Shown piece by piece: positions 12,069 through 23,772 of a stretch of 64,000 nt of DNA. Every line of letters begins with the position of its first letter. Within the stretch, counting starts at the first letter, position 1. Under the pieces are notes generated by a model. That model ran no database searches. It saw only the letters and a program-made list of their open reading frames with translations, and was not told the DNA's origin. The DNA lies in NCBI RefSeq assembly GCF_020080835.1, contig NC_058162.1:8261323-8325322 (forward strand). The letters run 5' to 3'. Made by a program: the position numbers and the translations under genes. The DNA comes from Cotesia glomerata (Eukaryota > Arthropoda > Insecta > Hymenoptera > Braconidae).

Positions 12069-13830
12069 ACTCATTTTTGTTTTCATACTGTAAATTTTTT
12101 TACACTCTTAAAGATAATTTTGTTTAACTAACAAAAGACGGCATTACAGAAAAATATGTAGTTGTAACAAATGAGTTTTTTTATGGTAATAAATTAATTA
12201 GTTATTTTAAGTAAGCTGTATTGCAATAGTTAATCAGTTTGTAATACCGCTGAATCAATCTGTTGTCTTAACAACAATTATTTTGTTGGAATAACAATAT
12301 CTGTTTGTTGATATAACTAAATTATTTCATTAGCATTACTAAGCTGATTTTGTTAAAATAACAGAATTCATTTGTTGCTTTAAAAAAATAAATTTGTTGC
12401 CATTACAAAGTAAATTTGTTTTTGTTGCTATTGGTTATTTTAAAAATAATTTAGCTAGTTCAACAACTAAGTTTGTTAGACAAACTAACTAGTTAATGTT
12501 ACTGTAATAAAATATTTTGAGTTAAACCAAAAAAAATATTTTTTATCCCTTTGAAAGAATTTAGTTGATTCAGCAAACCGATTTGCTAATTTAGCTAAAC
12601 TGTTTTGTTGAACTAACTTGAAACGGGTGTCTTGTTTCCCTTGGTCGCCCCTTTTTACTCTTTAAGGGCGCCACTGGATTTTTGGACTCAGTATCCAGAA
12701 ACTGGACCAGAACATGGAGTGAAAGGTCAGGGTCATGAGAGATTGCTGAAAGGAACCGAAATTTAGACACAGAAATTCATTTAACAAAATTATTTATTGA
12801 TCCAATCCTTTTTACAATTGAAATAATGGCCAAAATAACAATATATAAAATTTCATAGATCAAAATTCACACTCACGCCCCACTCTCATACAGCATATTT
12901 CGCGCTATTTAGCTAGACCCTCACGTGGCTGTAGACCCGATGCCTACTGGACTCTCACGTTACTCTATCTACTTCGCGCCGTCCCCTGGACCCTAACGCT
13001 ACTCTAACTTAGTTCACGCGGTCTCACGGACCCTCACGCCACTGAGCTGGACCCTGACGTAACTACACACGCTGTACACACAGTGCACGCTGTCCCCCAA
13101 ACTTCACGCTGCTCTAAGAGAACTACCCCGAAGCCAGAGGAGTATACCATGAAACCGAGATAGTCTCTTTACTCACACACAACCACACTATATTCCTTAA
13201 ATTCCAATAATAATAACGCTTGATTCCAATTTATAAAAAATTTTCCAAAATATTCTTTTTCTAATTAATATTTCTAAATTTCCTAATGATCATTTTCCTA
13301 ATTATAATTTACAAACTCCTATTATCTAAATTATTGCTGTATCTTCAATTACTACAACAATAATTATCCAAAGTACAATTCCGAATTCTCGAGGATTAAA
13401 TCCATTTATTATGTCCGAGAATTACTAAATAAATTTTAATCTTCATTTTTATGAAAATCAAATAAATTCTGATAATTGAGTAAACTTAAATTTTTCCTAA
13501 ATTATTTTTATTTAATCCAAATCATTTTATTTAATTCTGAGCCATTTTATTTAATCCATTTATCAGCGGTAATTTTTACTAAATTTTATTTTCATCGCAA
13601 ATGTGAAATTATGACCAAAGATTATTCTATTATATTTTATTTTATGTCTCTTGAAACTTATTTTACTTGAGTTTATTTTATTTTAAACGAACTAAGACTT
13701 TTGTTTCGACCTTGAGTGTCCTCTACTCAGCGTTCTCGCGCGGGACAAGATGGCTGACGCTCTCGCTCGGTCTTGCGTCTCTGTCGCAAGTTTTTAGTGT
13801 AATTTTTTTCTGACGAATTTTTACAATTGC
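12069..13830. other. Centre of E0: low-complexity block and unidentified GC-richer DNA
   Basis: From 12100 to 12620 short blocks such as TTTGTTG and ATAACAA recur every 20-40 bp, a degenerate simple repeat. From 12630 to 13160 there is a GC-richer segment with GGGCGCCACTGG and many GGACCCTCACG-like blocks at about 30-60-bp spacing (12930-13060), a weak tandem repeat. No open frame of note. Confidence 0.5.
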
Positions 13831-14502
13831 ACGCCTCATAGCGCGAAGCGCGTGAGGTTGTGCTTTATACTCGACTCGTCAAGGTCAAGCAATTTTGTGA
13901 TCTTTAAATGTCTCTATCACAACCATATTACACTTATACAATAATATAAGTAGATGTACACGGAGAAATCACTTAAATCAAACCATCTTTTACTTTCTAA
14001 AATCATTTCATGTAGCTATTTTGAAAAAAAAAACGTTTTGAAAAAAATTTTACGTGGACGTCCGGATGTCACCCCATTTTGGATGTACCAATGATTACTC
14101 CCGAACAAATTGATATTTCAAGACCGGACCTTTTTTATTAGTTTACGAATGCGATGAACTGGGTCCGTATTTCATATCAGTAGCCTAGTTTACGTATTTT
14201 TTTTTTAAATTGAATTTTTATTAAAATTTATTACGATATAACCGTACAAAGAGAAACGAATTTTTCTTATTTGTCACGTGAAAACTATGGCACCACTTGA
14301 TAAAGCTAGATTTTTTTAGACTGCGTACGCATATAACAAGAAAAAAGGGCGCTGATATTTAAAAAAAAAAAAAGTATTCTGTAAGAAATTACTTAATTAT
14401 AATTTTCTTTTTTTTTTATCAGTTACACAATTTATTTTTTCTTAAAAAATGAACGAGCGTTATGAGGCGTGCACTTTTGGATTTTCCAAACTTTTTTTAT
14501 TT

Positions 14503-15207
14503 TCTACCCTTTTTTTACTAAATAATTTAGATTAACAAATTCTATTGATTTTAATGATTATTTCCTGACTTTAGATTTATTTAAATTATGACAAATATTA
14601 AATAATGCGCCAAATAATTTATCAAAATAATTTTAGTGTGAAATAAATTTTTGTCTTAAATACTTTTAATTTAGCGGTTTACTCAATTCTACTCTGCTGG
14701 CTTAAGCCAAATTATTGTCCAACGATTCTCAATAATTAAATTTTACACATGACATAAGAATCTGGAATTAATAACCCGAATTAAATTCCTGGTATTATTA
14801 ACCCAGACAGGCCTATGTGTAAAATAAGTAAGGACAAAGAGAAATTATTTTCCTTAACAAATTAATCAATAACCCAAAATAAGTCCTAGCATTATTAATT
14901 AATTGTTTTATAATTTTTCTAATTTATAGTAAATTTAATTTTAATTCTTACAACTAGCGATTGTGACCGAGCACGAAATGGCGGTGACCTTCAGCCGACA
15001 TGTTGCCTGGCTGACGCCGCAGACCCGAGAGATAAAATCAGACATGATATTTGTACCTTGAGTTTTCTTAATAATACTCTGTGCACTCCCTCGAAGAGCT
15101 GCAACTCCTTTTTGTCCGTGCTGGTGCAAATGTCTCCTCGGTAGATTAATCTGCTTGGCGGTGAAACTCTGGTCACCGTCACTCGTCCTCCGGATATTTT
15201 ATAAAGC
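14503..15207. other. Unidentified segment, possibly transcribed on the minus strand
   Basis: AT-rich to 14940, then a GC-richer part. Minus-strand frames at 14941-15129 and 14991-15227 overlap in this part but show no recognisable domain. They might be exon sequence downstream of the LTR-like promoter at 15208-15573. Confidence 0.3.
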
Positions 15208-15573
15208 CTGTAACCGCAAATCAGCATTAGAAATTATCAAAAATTAAAATTAATTTACGCAAGCTGACATTGGGCCAAAATAGAAATAATTACCTGTGCT
15301 ATGCTGTTTGATAAATTTTCGTGGCATCCAGTAAGACTGTTTGGTCACAATGAATCTTCGGGATTTTGTCGTTGTAGTTCTTTCTTTACTCTGCCTTCCC
15401 CACTCTCTCTCTCTCTCTCGGCGCCGGCGCCTCCCTCTCGGGGACTTACTTACTACTTATAGCTAGAGGCGCGAATACTTCGGAGCACAGCGCCCTGGGA
15501 TCCGTCGATAAACTAACTGGCGCGGGCCAGGAACCTCGTATTGATAATATAGGGACCGTAACACTCCGTTACA
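15208..15573 (-). promoter_or_regulatory. Possible LTR or promoter region, minus strand
   Basis: On the minus strand the sequence begins TGTAACGGAGTGTTACGG, has a TATA-like AGCTATAAG near 15460, then a GC-rich leader with a (CT/GA) run. It ends with a donor-like CACAG|GTAATT near 15294 and an acceptor-like GGTTACAG near 15209. A TG...-starting block with TATA box and leader resembles an LTR of a gypsy-type element, but no second LTR, primer-binding site or pol was found. A host promoter with a small first intron is an alternative. Confidence 0.25.
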
Positions 15574-17149
15574 AACTAAAGTGTTCTCTTACAGTAATAA
15601 AACTGTTTTGTTGATATAACATATAAATTAAACTAGTTACTAGAAATGATATTCGCGCGCAAGCGCGCGCGTGCAAGTAATGCTTTAGTAATAACTCAGA
15701 GACCCGTAATCATCTTTTGTGCATTCACTTGTTTGATATTTACTAAAATAATGGATACTCCGAAAAATTATTCCCAAAAATAATCCTCTCAATAAAAATA
15801 TATGAAAGTATTGAAGTTAGTTATAAGTCGAAATTCGCAAAAACCGGGCCACGATTTATCATTGGTTAAAATTAAGGCGCGCGCGTACTGCACTGTTTAA
15901 ATTTCTAGTGAGTATTTAAATAGGATTAACATTTTCGTAAACGTCTAGTAACACGAATCCTATGTACACTCATTATACCACTATCAGGAATATTACGTGC
16001 AGATGAAATAATAGAAAACACGTCTATACATATTTCATATATTAGAGCATCACTTATTATAAGTTCAGTAACATTGGGGATAATGTAACTTCTCAAAGCT
16101 CGATCAAGGTGTGAAAAGATTTCCCATTAAATATACACGTAAAACTCGAGCTGTTTCCTTAAATTTTCACAGCTTAGCAGCATTTCATAGCATTATTTCA
16201 ATCAAAGATGGGTTATTTTACTTAGAATTGAATGTTCCACAAAACTACCCATCGTGGCGTAATCGTAACTCACACTGGCGAGGGAGCATGGACCACCAAA
16301 TCCAATTTTTTCATAAAAGAGCTACGAAAAACATTTGAATAACTAACTTGTAGTAAATTTGATTTTCTACAAAAAAGATCCCGAGCACTAAATTGCTAAC
16401 ATCAATATTTCAGGAGATATTAACATCTTAAATTTTTGTATAGTTTTAAATTTTTATCTACGACCACTTCCAAACAAAACTGTTGTTCTTTCATTATCTA
16501 TTATGACGTCTTTAACAAATTACTTCTTTGAAAAATTAGGAGAATTACAGAAAATACGGGGTATTTTATTTGTCAAATTGATCACTTTTGAACTCGATCC
16601 TTTTTGATTCGGCTGAAAAATTTTTGTCCTTTCCTACACTACCAAAAACTGTTTTTAGGATTTTTAAAAATTTTTTATCCAACCCAACAATGAATGAATT
16701 TTTTAAAAATTGATCTTCCGGAAACGTATCATGTAGAAAATTTTTGTTTTCAAATGTATTTTCCAAAAAAAAAAAAAAAAGTACCAAAAAATTTTCAAAG
16801 GTCAACTTTCAGCGAAGCTATAGACTTAAAAAAATTTTATAAAATCGTTCCATCAATAATCTGCTATTTTTTAATATGAAAAAGCGTGCGAATGAACCTA
16901 TTGACTTATTTCTTTTCTTTTAGTCTTTGTTTCTCATTACCCTTTACAAAAAAGCAATATGGCAAAATTTGACGAACTGTTCTTTTTATTTCTTTTTCTT
17001 GCTTTTTATAATCAATGACAATTTTTTTGACAAAAACCACTTTTAATCATTACTTAAAGTATAAATGATTTATTATTCACCTTTTTTATAAAAAATTTCA
17101 GGGGGCCCTCTTTGCCCCTAAAATTTTGAGTCCTTCTAAATTTTAGGGG
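15574..17149. other. AT-rich non-coding DNA
   Basis: No gene is recognised. A GCGCGCAAGCGCGCGCG stretch occurs at 15653-15672. Around 17098-17149 the CCC/GGG-rich motif (GGGGCCCTCTTTGCCCC) seen elsewhere in the window joins the edge of the Helitron remnant. Confidence 0.5.
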
Positions 17150-17885
17150 GGCCCCCCCTTCCCCTACTTGATAATATATCTGTCCCTGAATCTTGAAACA
17201 ATATGACCAACGTCTTTGAGAAGAAAGATTTGCTAAGTTAGCATGGGAAGAAGCAAAAGAGAATAAACTATTAAAAATTTCTAATGCAATCAAAAAAATT
17301 TTGTGATTTTTCATGAATTCCCGAAAATCAAGATTTTATTAAAGCTGGAGGATCTGTTTGATTCAAATCTACTTTGCCATGACGGCAACAATCATTAAAA
17401 TAATTATATTTATTAGCGACTTTTTCAGCAACAAAATGTTTTGCATTACAATGTCAACATTTAACAATCATATCACCAATGATGTAATGCTCTTGAATTT
17501 CTAAGTATTGTGATGAAGTATTGTGATGCATAGGGTTGGGAATCAGGTTGTTATTTTCTGGGTATCTAAACAATGATATATTACCTGGCGTAGACGAAAG
17601 ATTTACAAAATTGTTCATAATATCATATAAAGCAGAATCTGAGGGTCAGTTAGCATTGCCAGAAGGTGTTATAGTAACATTTTCCGAATTACTATTTATA
17701 ATATGATATCTGTCGAAATTATTTGAAGAGGATCTAATATGAGAGGATTGATTGGGTAGTTTTTTTCTTTAACAATTTGTGGATTACGTTGCCTTTTCTT
17801 TTTTTTTTCACATTGTATTCGTCTAATGTCTTCTTGTTTTCTCTATTGTTCGTATAATTTTACGCCGTCCCATATTTACACAACA
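17150..17885 (-). pseudogene. Decayed Helitron Rep/helicase-like protein, N-terminal part
   Basis: Minus-strand translation across 17885 to 17150 gives, in order, a basic Arg/Lys-rich stretch, LYDIMNNFVNLSS, a Cys/His finger (HCNAKHFVAEKVANKYN, then DCCRHGKVDL), and the block FSFASSHANLANLSSQRRW...YCFKIQGQIYYQ. These are typical, in the same order, of the N-terminal region of animal Helitron proteins (zinc-finger and pre-Rep region). The frame carries stops (for example in the residue before HCNAKHF) and shifts. It ends abruptly at about 17150 where a GGGGCCC-rich repeat begins. The Rep HUH and helicase motifs are absent. This is a dead fragment. Confidence 0.8.
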
Positions 17886-18049
17886 GTTAGTTGCTAACGA
17901 TAATAAAAAATTTATTTTCAACTTTCAATTAATAAAATAAAATAGTATTTTATATAATTTATGTTACTTTAATACGTGAAAAATATGTGATAATAATAAA
18001 TATTTAAGATGATAAAAAAAATTCCATCAATCAACAATAAACTAATATA

Positions 18050-19075
18050 GGTCATTCTATGTCAAATCGACCAATAGTTGAAATCGACCCCTTTCGATTT
18101 GGATAAATTTTGATCAGAAATTTTCTTTTATCATATAACGTTCTGCCAAAGGAAAAAAAATAAAAAAATTTTTTTCAAAAGATATCCAAATTCAAAATTT
18201 AGCGATTTTTCCAGTTTTTCAATTTTGTTTTTGTAATATCTCGAACGCTATTATAGATACAGGAATGGGCTTTCGTTTGTTTGAAAGGGGACACTTAGGA
18301 CTATTGAAAAAAAATATTTTAGAAAAAAATTTCGAAAAATCCCAAATTTCTCAAATTTTTAATTTTTGAAAATCGTCAAAAATGACGACCGCCATTAAAA
18401 TTTTGGCTCAATTTTTTTTGTATAATACCTTGCACTGATCTTAAAAGATCCTGAAATTTTTGGAGAGGTGTTTTTTTTTTCAAAAATATGAATTTTTTAA
18501 TTTAAAAAAAAAATTTTTTTCTGTTTTTTGCAACTTCTAAATAAGGTAAAGTTATGCAGATACATAATATTGTAATTTTGAGCATTTAAAAATTGAATGC
18601 ACGACGTGAAAATATTAAATAATAAATTAATTTCAACTTTTTTTTTATTTTTTGAATATAATCTTGAAGTCATCCTTAACGCATGATATAATTTTTTATT
18701 TTTTTAACGCATGATATATTTTGTCCGTTTCTTCACTTCAATTACAGTTTTCAACCTCAAATAACTCAAACAAATATTAATTTTCAATAAAAATCGGAAA
18801 TAATTTCATGAAAATATCAATTTCTTTTCGTTTTTTCGAATACTTATTTACTTACAAATTTCTGCACATTAATGGTTCTCAATCTCAAATTATAAATTAT
18901 TCCCATGTGAATAAGACGATAAGTGGCGTCAACAACTACAAATGAAGTAAAAAAAGGACAAATAACAAATTATATCATGCTAAATTATATATGATAAAAG
19001 AAAACTTCTGACCAAAATTTATCCAAATCGAAGGGGGTCGATTGCAACTATTGGTCGATTTGACATGGAATGACC
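18050..19075. mobile_element. 1-kb TIR element, GGTCATTC termini
   Basis: The left end GGTCATTCTATGTCAAATCG is mirrored by the complement of GGTCATTCCATGTCAAATCG at the right end. Inverted similarity extends at least 75 bp, through CCAATAGTTG and a GATTTGGATAAATTTTG block. The flanks are AT-rich (ATA/CATA), so a TA-type target is possible. The interior is AT-rich with no transposase. Confidence 0.8.
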
Positions 19076-19751
19076 CATATATTTTTCAAATTCACCACGT
19101 GACAATGTATTCGACTCCTAGAATCCAGCCTTTAATTTAATTTGTTGTCAACTCATTTTTAATTTTTAATTTTCAATTGTTTTATTTGAAAATTATTGAT
19201 AATGTGATGATAATACTGAAATCAGCAGTCGCTTAAAAATTTTTTGTTTTTTTTTCATTAATTAAATTAGAACTAAAAAAATATTTCCAAAAATTGCACT
19301 TATAGTTTTTCAAAAAAATGTTCTGTATGTAAAATTTTTCTTTTAATTTCCAAAAAGTGCATTTATCGTTTTTCGAAAAGATCTTCTAATTTTATTTTAA
19401 TCTTTTAGTTGTAATTCTTTCAATGATTAAAATTGTCAGATGTCTGCTAATTTCATTTTCATACATGATGAACTATTTTTTCTATGAATAATATATGTAT
19501 AAAAATTAATAAATGTTATGCTAAATAATAAAATTCTAATATTTCAAGAGGACAAAAAACTTCATGATGGCTTCACCTATTAGAAAAAATTATAAATACT
19601 TTTCGTAAGTGATAATATATGTAATATAGTACTTAAAATAATATAGGGACCCTACAACCCCACTACTTACTCCACCCGTACATGTGCGAAAAATTAACAA
19701 TAAGAATAAAATTATTTTTATTTTTTGCTAAATTTAATCCGTTTTGGTTAT

Positions 19752-19753
<2 letters not shown>

Positions 19754-19816
<63 letters not shown>
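19754..19816. repeat. (TA)n microsatellite
   Basis: About 31 uninterrupted TA units in AT-rich non-coding DNA between the 1-kb TIR element and the DIRS element. Confidence 0.95.
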
Positions 19817-19819
<3 letters not shown>

Positions 19820-20280
19820 ACAATTAATTTATAAAAAGATAAAGTTTTTATTTGGAAAAAATTTATCAGAACAAATATTTTAAAAATGAATTTTATTTTG
19901 ATGAATAAAATACGTATGTATATACTCTGGTTATATTCAAATTAACCGCACTCTTTCAATAAATACTCAAGTTTTACATGTAGCACCTCTTATTACCGTG
20001 TGCAATGCGAGTGCTGCTTTAAGTTAACTTTAGATGTAGTCCGCATGAGTGAAATTCACTCAGTGAATGAAACTAACTAAAGTATACATACAATACATTA
20101 TATGCTCATGATATATTATTGTGTCGTTTATGTATATTATAATTACTTTCAGCCAATCACGTTCCGAATAGTTTGCAACACATATATTTTCATATATTTT
20201 ATCTTAATTTTATTATAGGATCATAAACACTTATCTTATATTGTCCTCACAAAATTTATTTTCGTAGTTTTTGAAATTTA

Positions 20281-20423
20281 TTATGCTTTGACGTCTCGTT
20301 CTCGATGATTACAATTGTAGTAGCGTCAGCTGCTTCCAAATCCACAACATTTAGAGTATTTTAAATTTTATTTCACGAGATTGCCACCCCGCTCCGTGGC
20401 GCTCTCCGTTACTTACTTCATAT
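20281..20423 (+). repeat. DIRS left inverted terminal repeat
   Basis: This is the inverse of 25028-25175, with long near-identical stretches such as CCACGGAGCGGGGTGGCAAT (on the right arm). The tip TTATGCTTTGACGTCTCG differs from the right tip, which is longer and contains a GCTCGCCTTCGGCGAGC hairpin. Confidence 0.92.
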
Positions 20424-20517
20424 AGTTTCGTTGTGCCCAACGATCAACATCTATGAGTATAAACAACATTACTTAATTAAAATAATTAAACAAAATCATC
20501 TGAACTAGCGGTCCACT

Positions 20518-20710
20518 ATGCCCAAAGAAAAGAGAAAGAAGCGCTCTCGATCTCGATCAGTAGATCGAAAGCGAGAAAAAGAGGAAAATAAAAAGTGGCA
20601 GGATGGCATACAACGGCAACTCGATAACCTTCAAAATATTGTGGCGCAAATAGCGCAACACAAACCCGCGGACAATAATTTAGAAGAATTCCAGTCATCC
20701 TCATCTTCAG
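20518..20710 (+). CDS. DIRS gag, exon 1
   Basis: ATG at 20518 opens a strongly basic start (KEKRKKRSRSRSVDRKREKEE) with a predicted helical stretch after it, ending in a Ser-rich tail. The frame reads into a poly(A) tract if not spliced. It ends at CAG|GTAATT (20710/20711) with one base of an incomplete codon. Joined to 20985 it continues in the same frame as the main gag sequence. This is the structural (nucleocapsid-like) protein of the element. Basic N-termini are usual in DIRS ORF1 products. Confidence 0.8.
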
Positions 20711-20984
20711 GTAATTTTTTTTTTGTTTTTCTCTTCTCAAAAAAAAAAAAAAAAAAAAAAAAATTTTTTTTTTAATAACTTTTTATAAAAATCTTAAAAA
20801 CGAGAGCACATTCCATACGAATGATGCCTGCCTAATAAAGGCAAAGCCTCCGTATAAATATCTATACAGATATTTACATGTTATGTGAACAAATAGTTCA
20901 TAAAAGTTCCATACGAACTTTAATTTTAATTATCAAACACCTACACGGTTGGTATAATTATAATTTTCAATCCTTTCTGTTTAG
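20711..20984 (+). other. Intron in DIRS gag
   Basis: 274 bp, starting GTAATT and ending in the pyrimidine-rich TCCTTTCTGTTTAG. It is AT-rich and contains a poly(A)/poly(T) block. Removing it joins two open frames in phase: one base from exon 1 plus two from exon 2, then exactly 48 codons to 21131. The intron is predicted from sequence only. Confidence 0.72.
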
Positions 20985-21880
20985 AGAGAAACGTCACGCC
21001 TGAAGTCGGCGAAGACGGAGAATTAACGGAGAAAAATGACGGTGTAGACACGGAAGACCCTGTCGCTCTCAATCAGACTCCAAAAGAGACTGAAGTAGCC
21101 CAACAAGGGCCACTGCTGGACACAGAAATCTTGGAGATTCTAGGAACAAATCCTTATGAAAAAATTGAAGATTCTTTCAAATTCCACCCAGAAATAAAAG
21201 GCAGGTGGAAGACATGGATGAAGGAGGGTTTATCTGACGATGTTAGAAAGAGCTTACTTAAAAAATACCCTAGGAAGGGAGAGTTTTACACTGAACCTCC
21301 AAAAATAAATTTGGAAATAACTCCGGCGCTCTCTGAAATCACCAAAAAGAGAGATGAGCACTTTGTTGAAACGCAAGAGTGTGTAGGATCGGCAATTATG
21401 TCAGTGGGTGCTGCCTTATCACTCCTTCTAGACACTTCTGACAAAGAAGTGGACGAGTTAAAACTCATGGAGTATCTGAGTGATGCCGGTAAACTACTAG
21501 CGGAAACCTTTCACCAACACTCAGTGGCCCGAAAATCCTACATTACGCCGGTAATGAAGAAGGGAGTCAAGACTCTGGTCGACTCCATACCTCCAGACCA
21601 ATGGCTATATGGAGATAAATTGGCGGAGCAACTCAAAGAAGCGAAAGCAATTGAGAATGCTTGCCAGAACTTGAAAGTTCCGGAAAAAGCTACGAAAAAA
21701 CCGCTCCAGAGGTCACAAGCTTATCAGGGAAACTTGAGGGGCCCGCCTGTCTATCACAGGCAGACGGGCACAAACTACCAGAGAAAGTACTCACGCTTCA
21801 AAGCCAGAAGCTCCCGAACGAGTCAAATACCAAGCCGGGAGAAGACTCAGACCCAGACCAAGGACCCACGAAAGAAATAA
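20985..21880 (+). CDS. DIRS gag, exon 2
   Basis: The frame continues from the acceptor at 20984 to a TAA at 21878-21880, about 298 residues. The first 50 residues are acidic (EVGEDGELTEKNDGVDTED), followed by ILGTNPYEKIEDSFKFHPEI. A charged central region contains WLYGDKLAEQLKEAKAIE, and the C-terminus is basic and Ser/Thr-rich (RKYSRFKARSSRTSQ). No zinc knuckle is present, as is usual in DIRS gag. The end overlaps the start of the pol frame by about 200 bp in another frame, so pol may be reached by a -1 shift or by reinitiation. Confidence 0.82.
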
Positions 21881-23772
21881 TCACGGTAAGGAATCCACCA
21901 ATAGGTGGTAGGCTTCGCTCATTCAAACTTGAATGGGCGAAAATAACAACAGATAAGTTTATTTTATCTTGTCTGAACGGATACTCAATCTCGTTTATAG
22001 AAACTCCGTACCAAAAATACATCCCTCAGCAACGATCTTGGTCTAGTAACGAGGAAAGGTTGTTAGAGGCAGAGATTAATAAGCTTTTAAGCAAAAAAGC
22101 AATAGAAAAATGTGAATTTTTGGTAGACCAGTTCATTTCGCCGTTTTTTCTGGTACCGAAACCAGATGGAACGCATAGATTTATCCTAAACCTAAAAAAT
22201 TTAAATAAATTTATCTTGGCACCTCACTTCAAAATGGAAGATATAAGAACAGCCAAAAATCTATTATTGTTAAACGATTTTATGGCTGCTATGGACCTTA
22301 AAGACGCGTATCTTCTTGTACCGATAAATAAAAATAGTCGGAAATATTTAAGATTTATCTTTAAAAATGAAATCTACCAATTTACCTGCCTACCATTCGG
22401 TCTTAGCTTAAGTCCGTTTATTTTCACTAAAATAATGAAGCCCGTTGTAAATATGCTGAGAGAGAAAGGTTTTTTAGTCGTAATCTATCTGGATGATATA
22501 TTATTTATTGCAAAGGACTATAATACCTGTCGGGAAAATATTTTATGGTCAAAAAATACTTTAGAAAAGCTCGGATTTATAATTAGTGTTAGGAAAAGCG
22601 ATATGGAGCCGGTGCAAAAATGTAAATTCCTAGGTCTAGTTGTAAATTCAATAGATTACACCATTGAATTAACTGATCATAAAAAAGAACAAATAAAAAG
22701 CCTACTGACTGAATTCAGAGCAGGAACCACATACAAAATCAGACAGATAGCAACCTTATTAGGAGTCCTGAATGCAGCTTGCCCCGCAGTTGCTTACGGA
22801 CTATGTCATTGCAAAAAATTAGAGAGAGAAAAATATGTCGCGTTATTATTAAATGACGGAAATTACGACGGTTATATGACGCTATCCGTTAACGTTGAAG
22901 AAGACCTAGCGTGGTGGAGTAAAAACAGCCAAACCGGTAATAACCCGATAAGAACAGGACAATATCAATTAGAAATTGCCTCAGATGCTTCACTATCGGG
23001 ATGGGGTGCCTTTTGTAATGGTGAAGCGGCGCAGGGCTGGTGGAATAACGAACAAAAGAAACTTTTTATAAATTATTTAGAATTGTTGGCGGCCTTTTAT
23101 GCTCTTAAGTCTTTTGCATCAAATTTAAACAATTGTGAAATTTTGTTGAGAATAGACAATACAACAGCAATAGCATACGTTAATAAAACGGGAAGTATTC
23201 AGTTTCCAAGGTTAAGTAACTTAGCACGACAAATTTGGGACTGGTGTGAAGTTCGAAAGATCTGGATTTTTGCAACTTACATCTCGTCAAAAGATAATTT
23301 TCATGCAGACGCAGCGTCTAGAAGCATGAACATTGACACCGAATGGGAGTTATCTGAAAAAGCATTTAACTTGATTGACAAAAAGTTTGGCCCGTTTTCG
23401 ATAGATCTATTTGCGACATTCGAAAATAGAAAAGTCAAAAAATTCTGCTCCAGATTCCCAAGCCCGGAAGCCTTCAGAGTTGACGCGTTTACAATACCTT
23501 GGGAAAACGAAAAAATTTACGCGTTTCCTCCGTTCGCGTTGGTCGCACCTACTCTTAAAAAATTTATCACTGATAAAGCTGAAGGCATTATCGTTGTACC
23601 AAACTGGCCTACACAACCTTGGTACCCGTTACTAAAGACGTTGCTCAGGGATTCGCCCGTAGTATTTCAACCTGATAATAAACTTTTAATGTCTCCTTGC
23701 AGATCCAAGGTACACCCACTTGCGAGAACACTTTCCCTGGTAGCCGTACGCTTGTCAGGAAAATATATTTAA
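21661..23772 (+). CDS. DIRS pol: reverse transcriptase, RNase H and methyltransferase-like domain
   Basis: 703 codons if counted from the first in-frame non-ATG codon; the true start is uncertain because the first 70 residues overlap gag. Reverse transcriptase spans about residues 165-340: FLVPKPDGTHRF, MDLKDAY (catalytic Asp), LPFGLSLSP and YLDD at 276-279. RNase H covers about 437-555: SDAS (Asp 442), YLELLAAFYAL (Glu 474), DNTTA (Asp 499) and HADAASR (Asp 550). The last part, about 577-690, has IDLFATFENRK, FCSRFPSPEAFRVDAF and YAFPPF. This is the N6-adenine methyltransferase-like block that marks DIRS elements. All catalytic acidic residues I looked for are present. The 3' end overlaps the recombinase frame by about 75 bp. 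Confidence 0.92.
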   Translation: MPELESSGKSYEKTAPEVTSLSGKLEGPACLSQADGHKLPEKVLTLQSQKLPNESNTKPGEDSDPDQGPTKEIITVRNPPIGGRLRSFKLEWAKITTDKFILSCLNGYSISFIETPYQKYIPQQRSWSSNEERLLEAEINKLLSKKAIEKCEFLVDQFISPFFLVPKPDGTHRFILNLKNLNKFILAPHFKMEDIRTAKNLLLLNDFMAAMDLKDAYLLVPINKNSRKYLRFIFKNEIYQFTCLPFGLSLSPFIFTKIMKPVVNMLREKGFLVVIYLDDILFIAKDYNTCRENILWSKNTLEKLGFIISVRKSDMEPVQKCKFLGLVVNSIDYTIELTDHKKEQIKSLLTEFRAGTTYKIRQIATLLGVLNAACPAVAYGLCHCKKLEREKYVALLLNDGNYDGYMTLSVNVEEDLAWWSKNSQTGNNPIRTGQYQLEIASDASLSGWGAFCNGEAAQGWWNNEQKKLFINYLELLAAFYALKSFASNLNNCEILLRIDNTTAIAYVNKTGSIQFPRLSNLARQIWDWCEVRKIWIFATYISSKDNFHADAASRSMNIDTEWELSEKAFNLIDKKFGPFSIDLFATFENRKVKKFCSRFPSPEAFRVDAFTIPWENEKIYAFPPFALVAPTLKKFITDKAEGIIVVPNWPTQPWYPLLKTLLRDSPVVFQPDNKLLMSPCRSKVHPLARTLSLVAVRLSGKYI

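Larger units (their letters stand above)
10566..14502. mobile_element. Composite inverted element E0, 3.9 kb
   Basis: The outer ends are inverted copies (GGAAAATCCAAAAGTGCACG on the left, its complement at about 14470-14490). The similarity runs inward for roughly 650 bp on each side: 10566-12068 (interrupted by an 819-bp insertion) against 13830-14502. Each arm is itself bounded by inverted GCACGCCTcATAgCG motifs (10594/12060 and 13835/14470), so each arm looks like a TIR unit present twice in opposite orientation. The 1.7-kb centre is not inverted. No transposase is visible. Confidence 0.75.

Noticed and set aside
12630..13160. Possible LTR or primer-binding site near GGGCGCCACTGG
   Set aside because: No paired LTR or pol frame; resemblance to a primer-binding site is too short to support.
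16111..16338. 75-codon plus-strand frame without low complexity
   Set aside because: No domain, splice structure or codon bias recognised; kept as possible chance frame.
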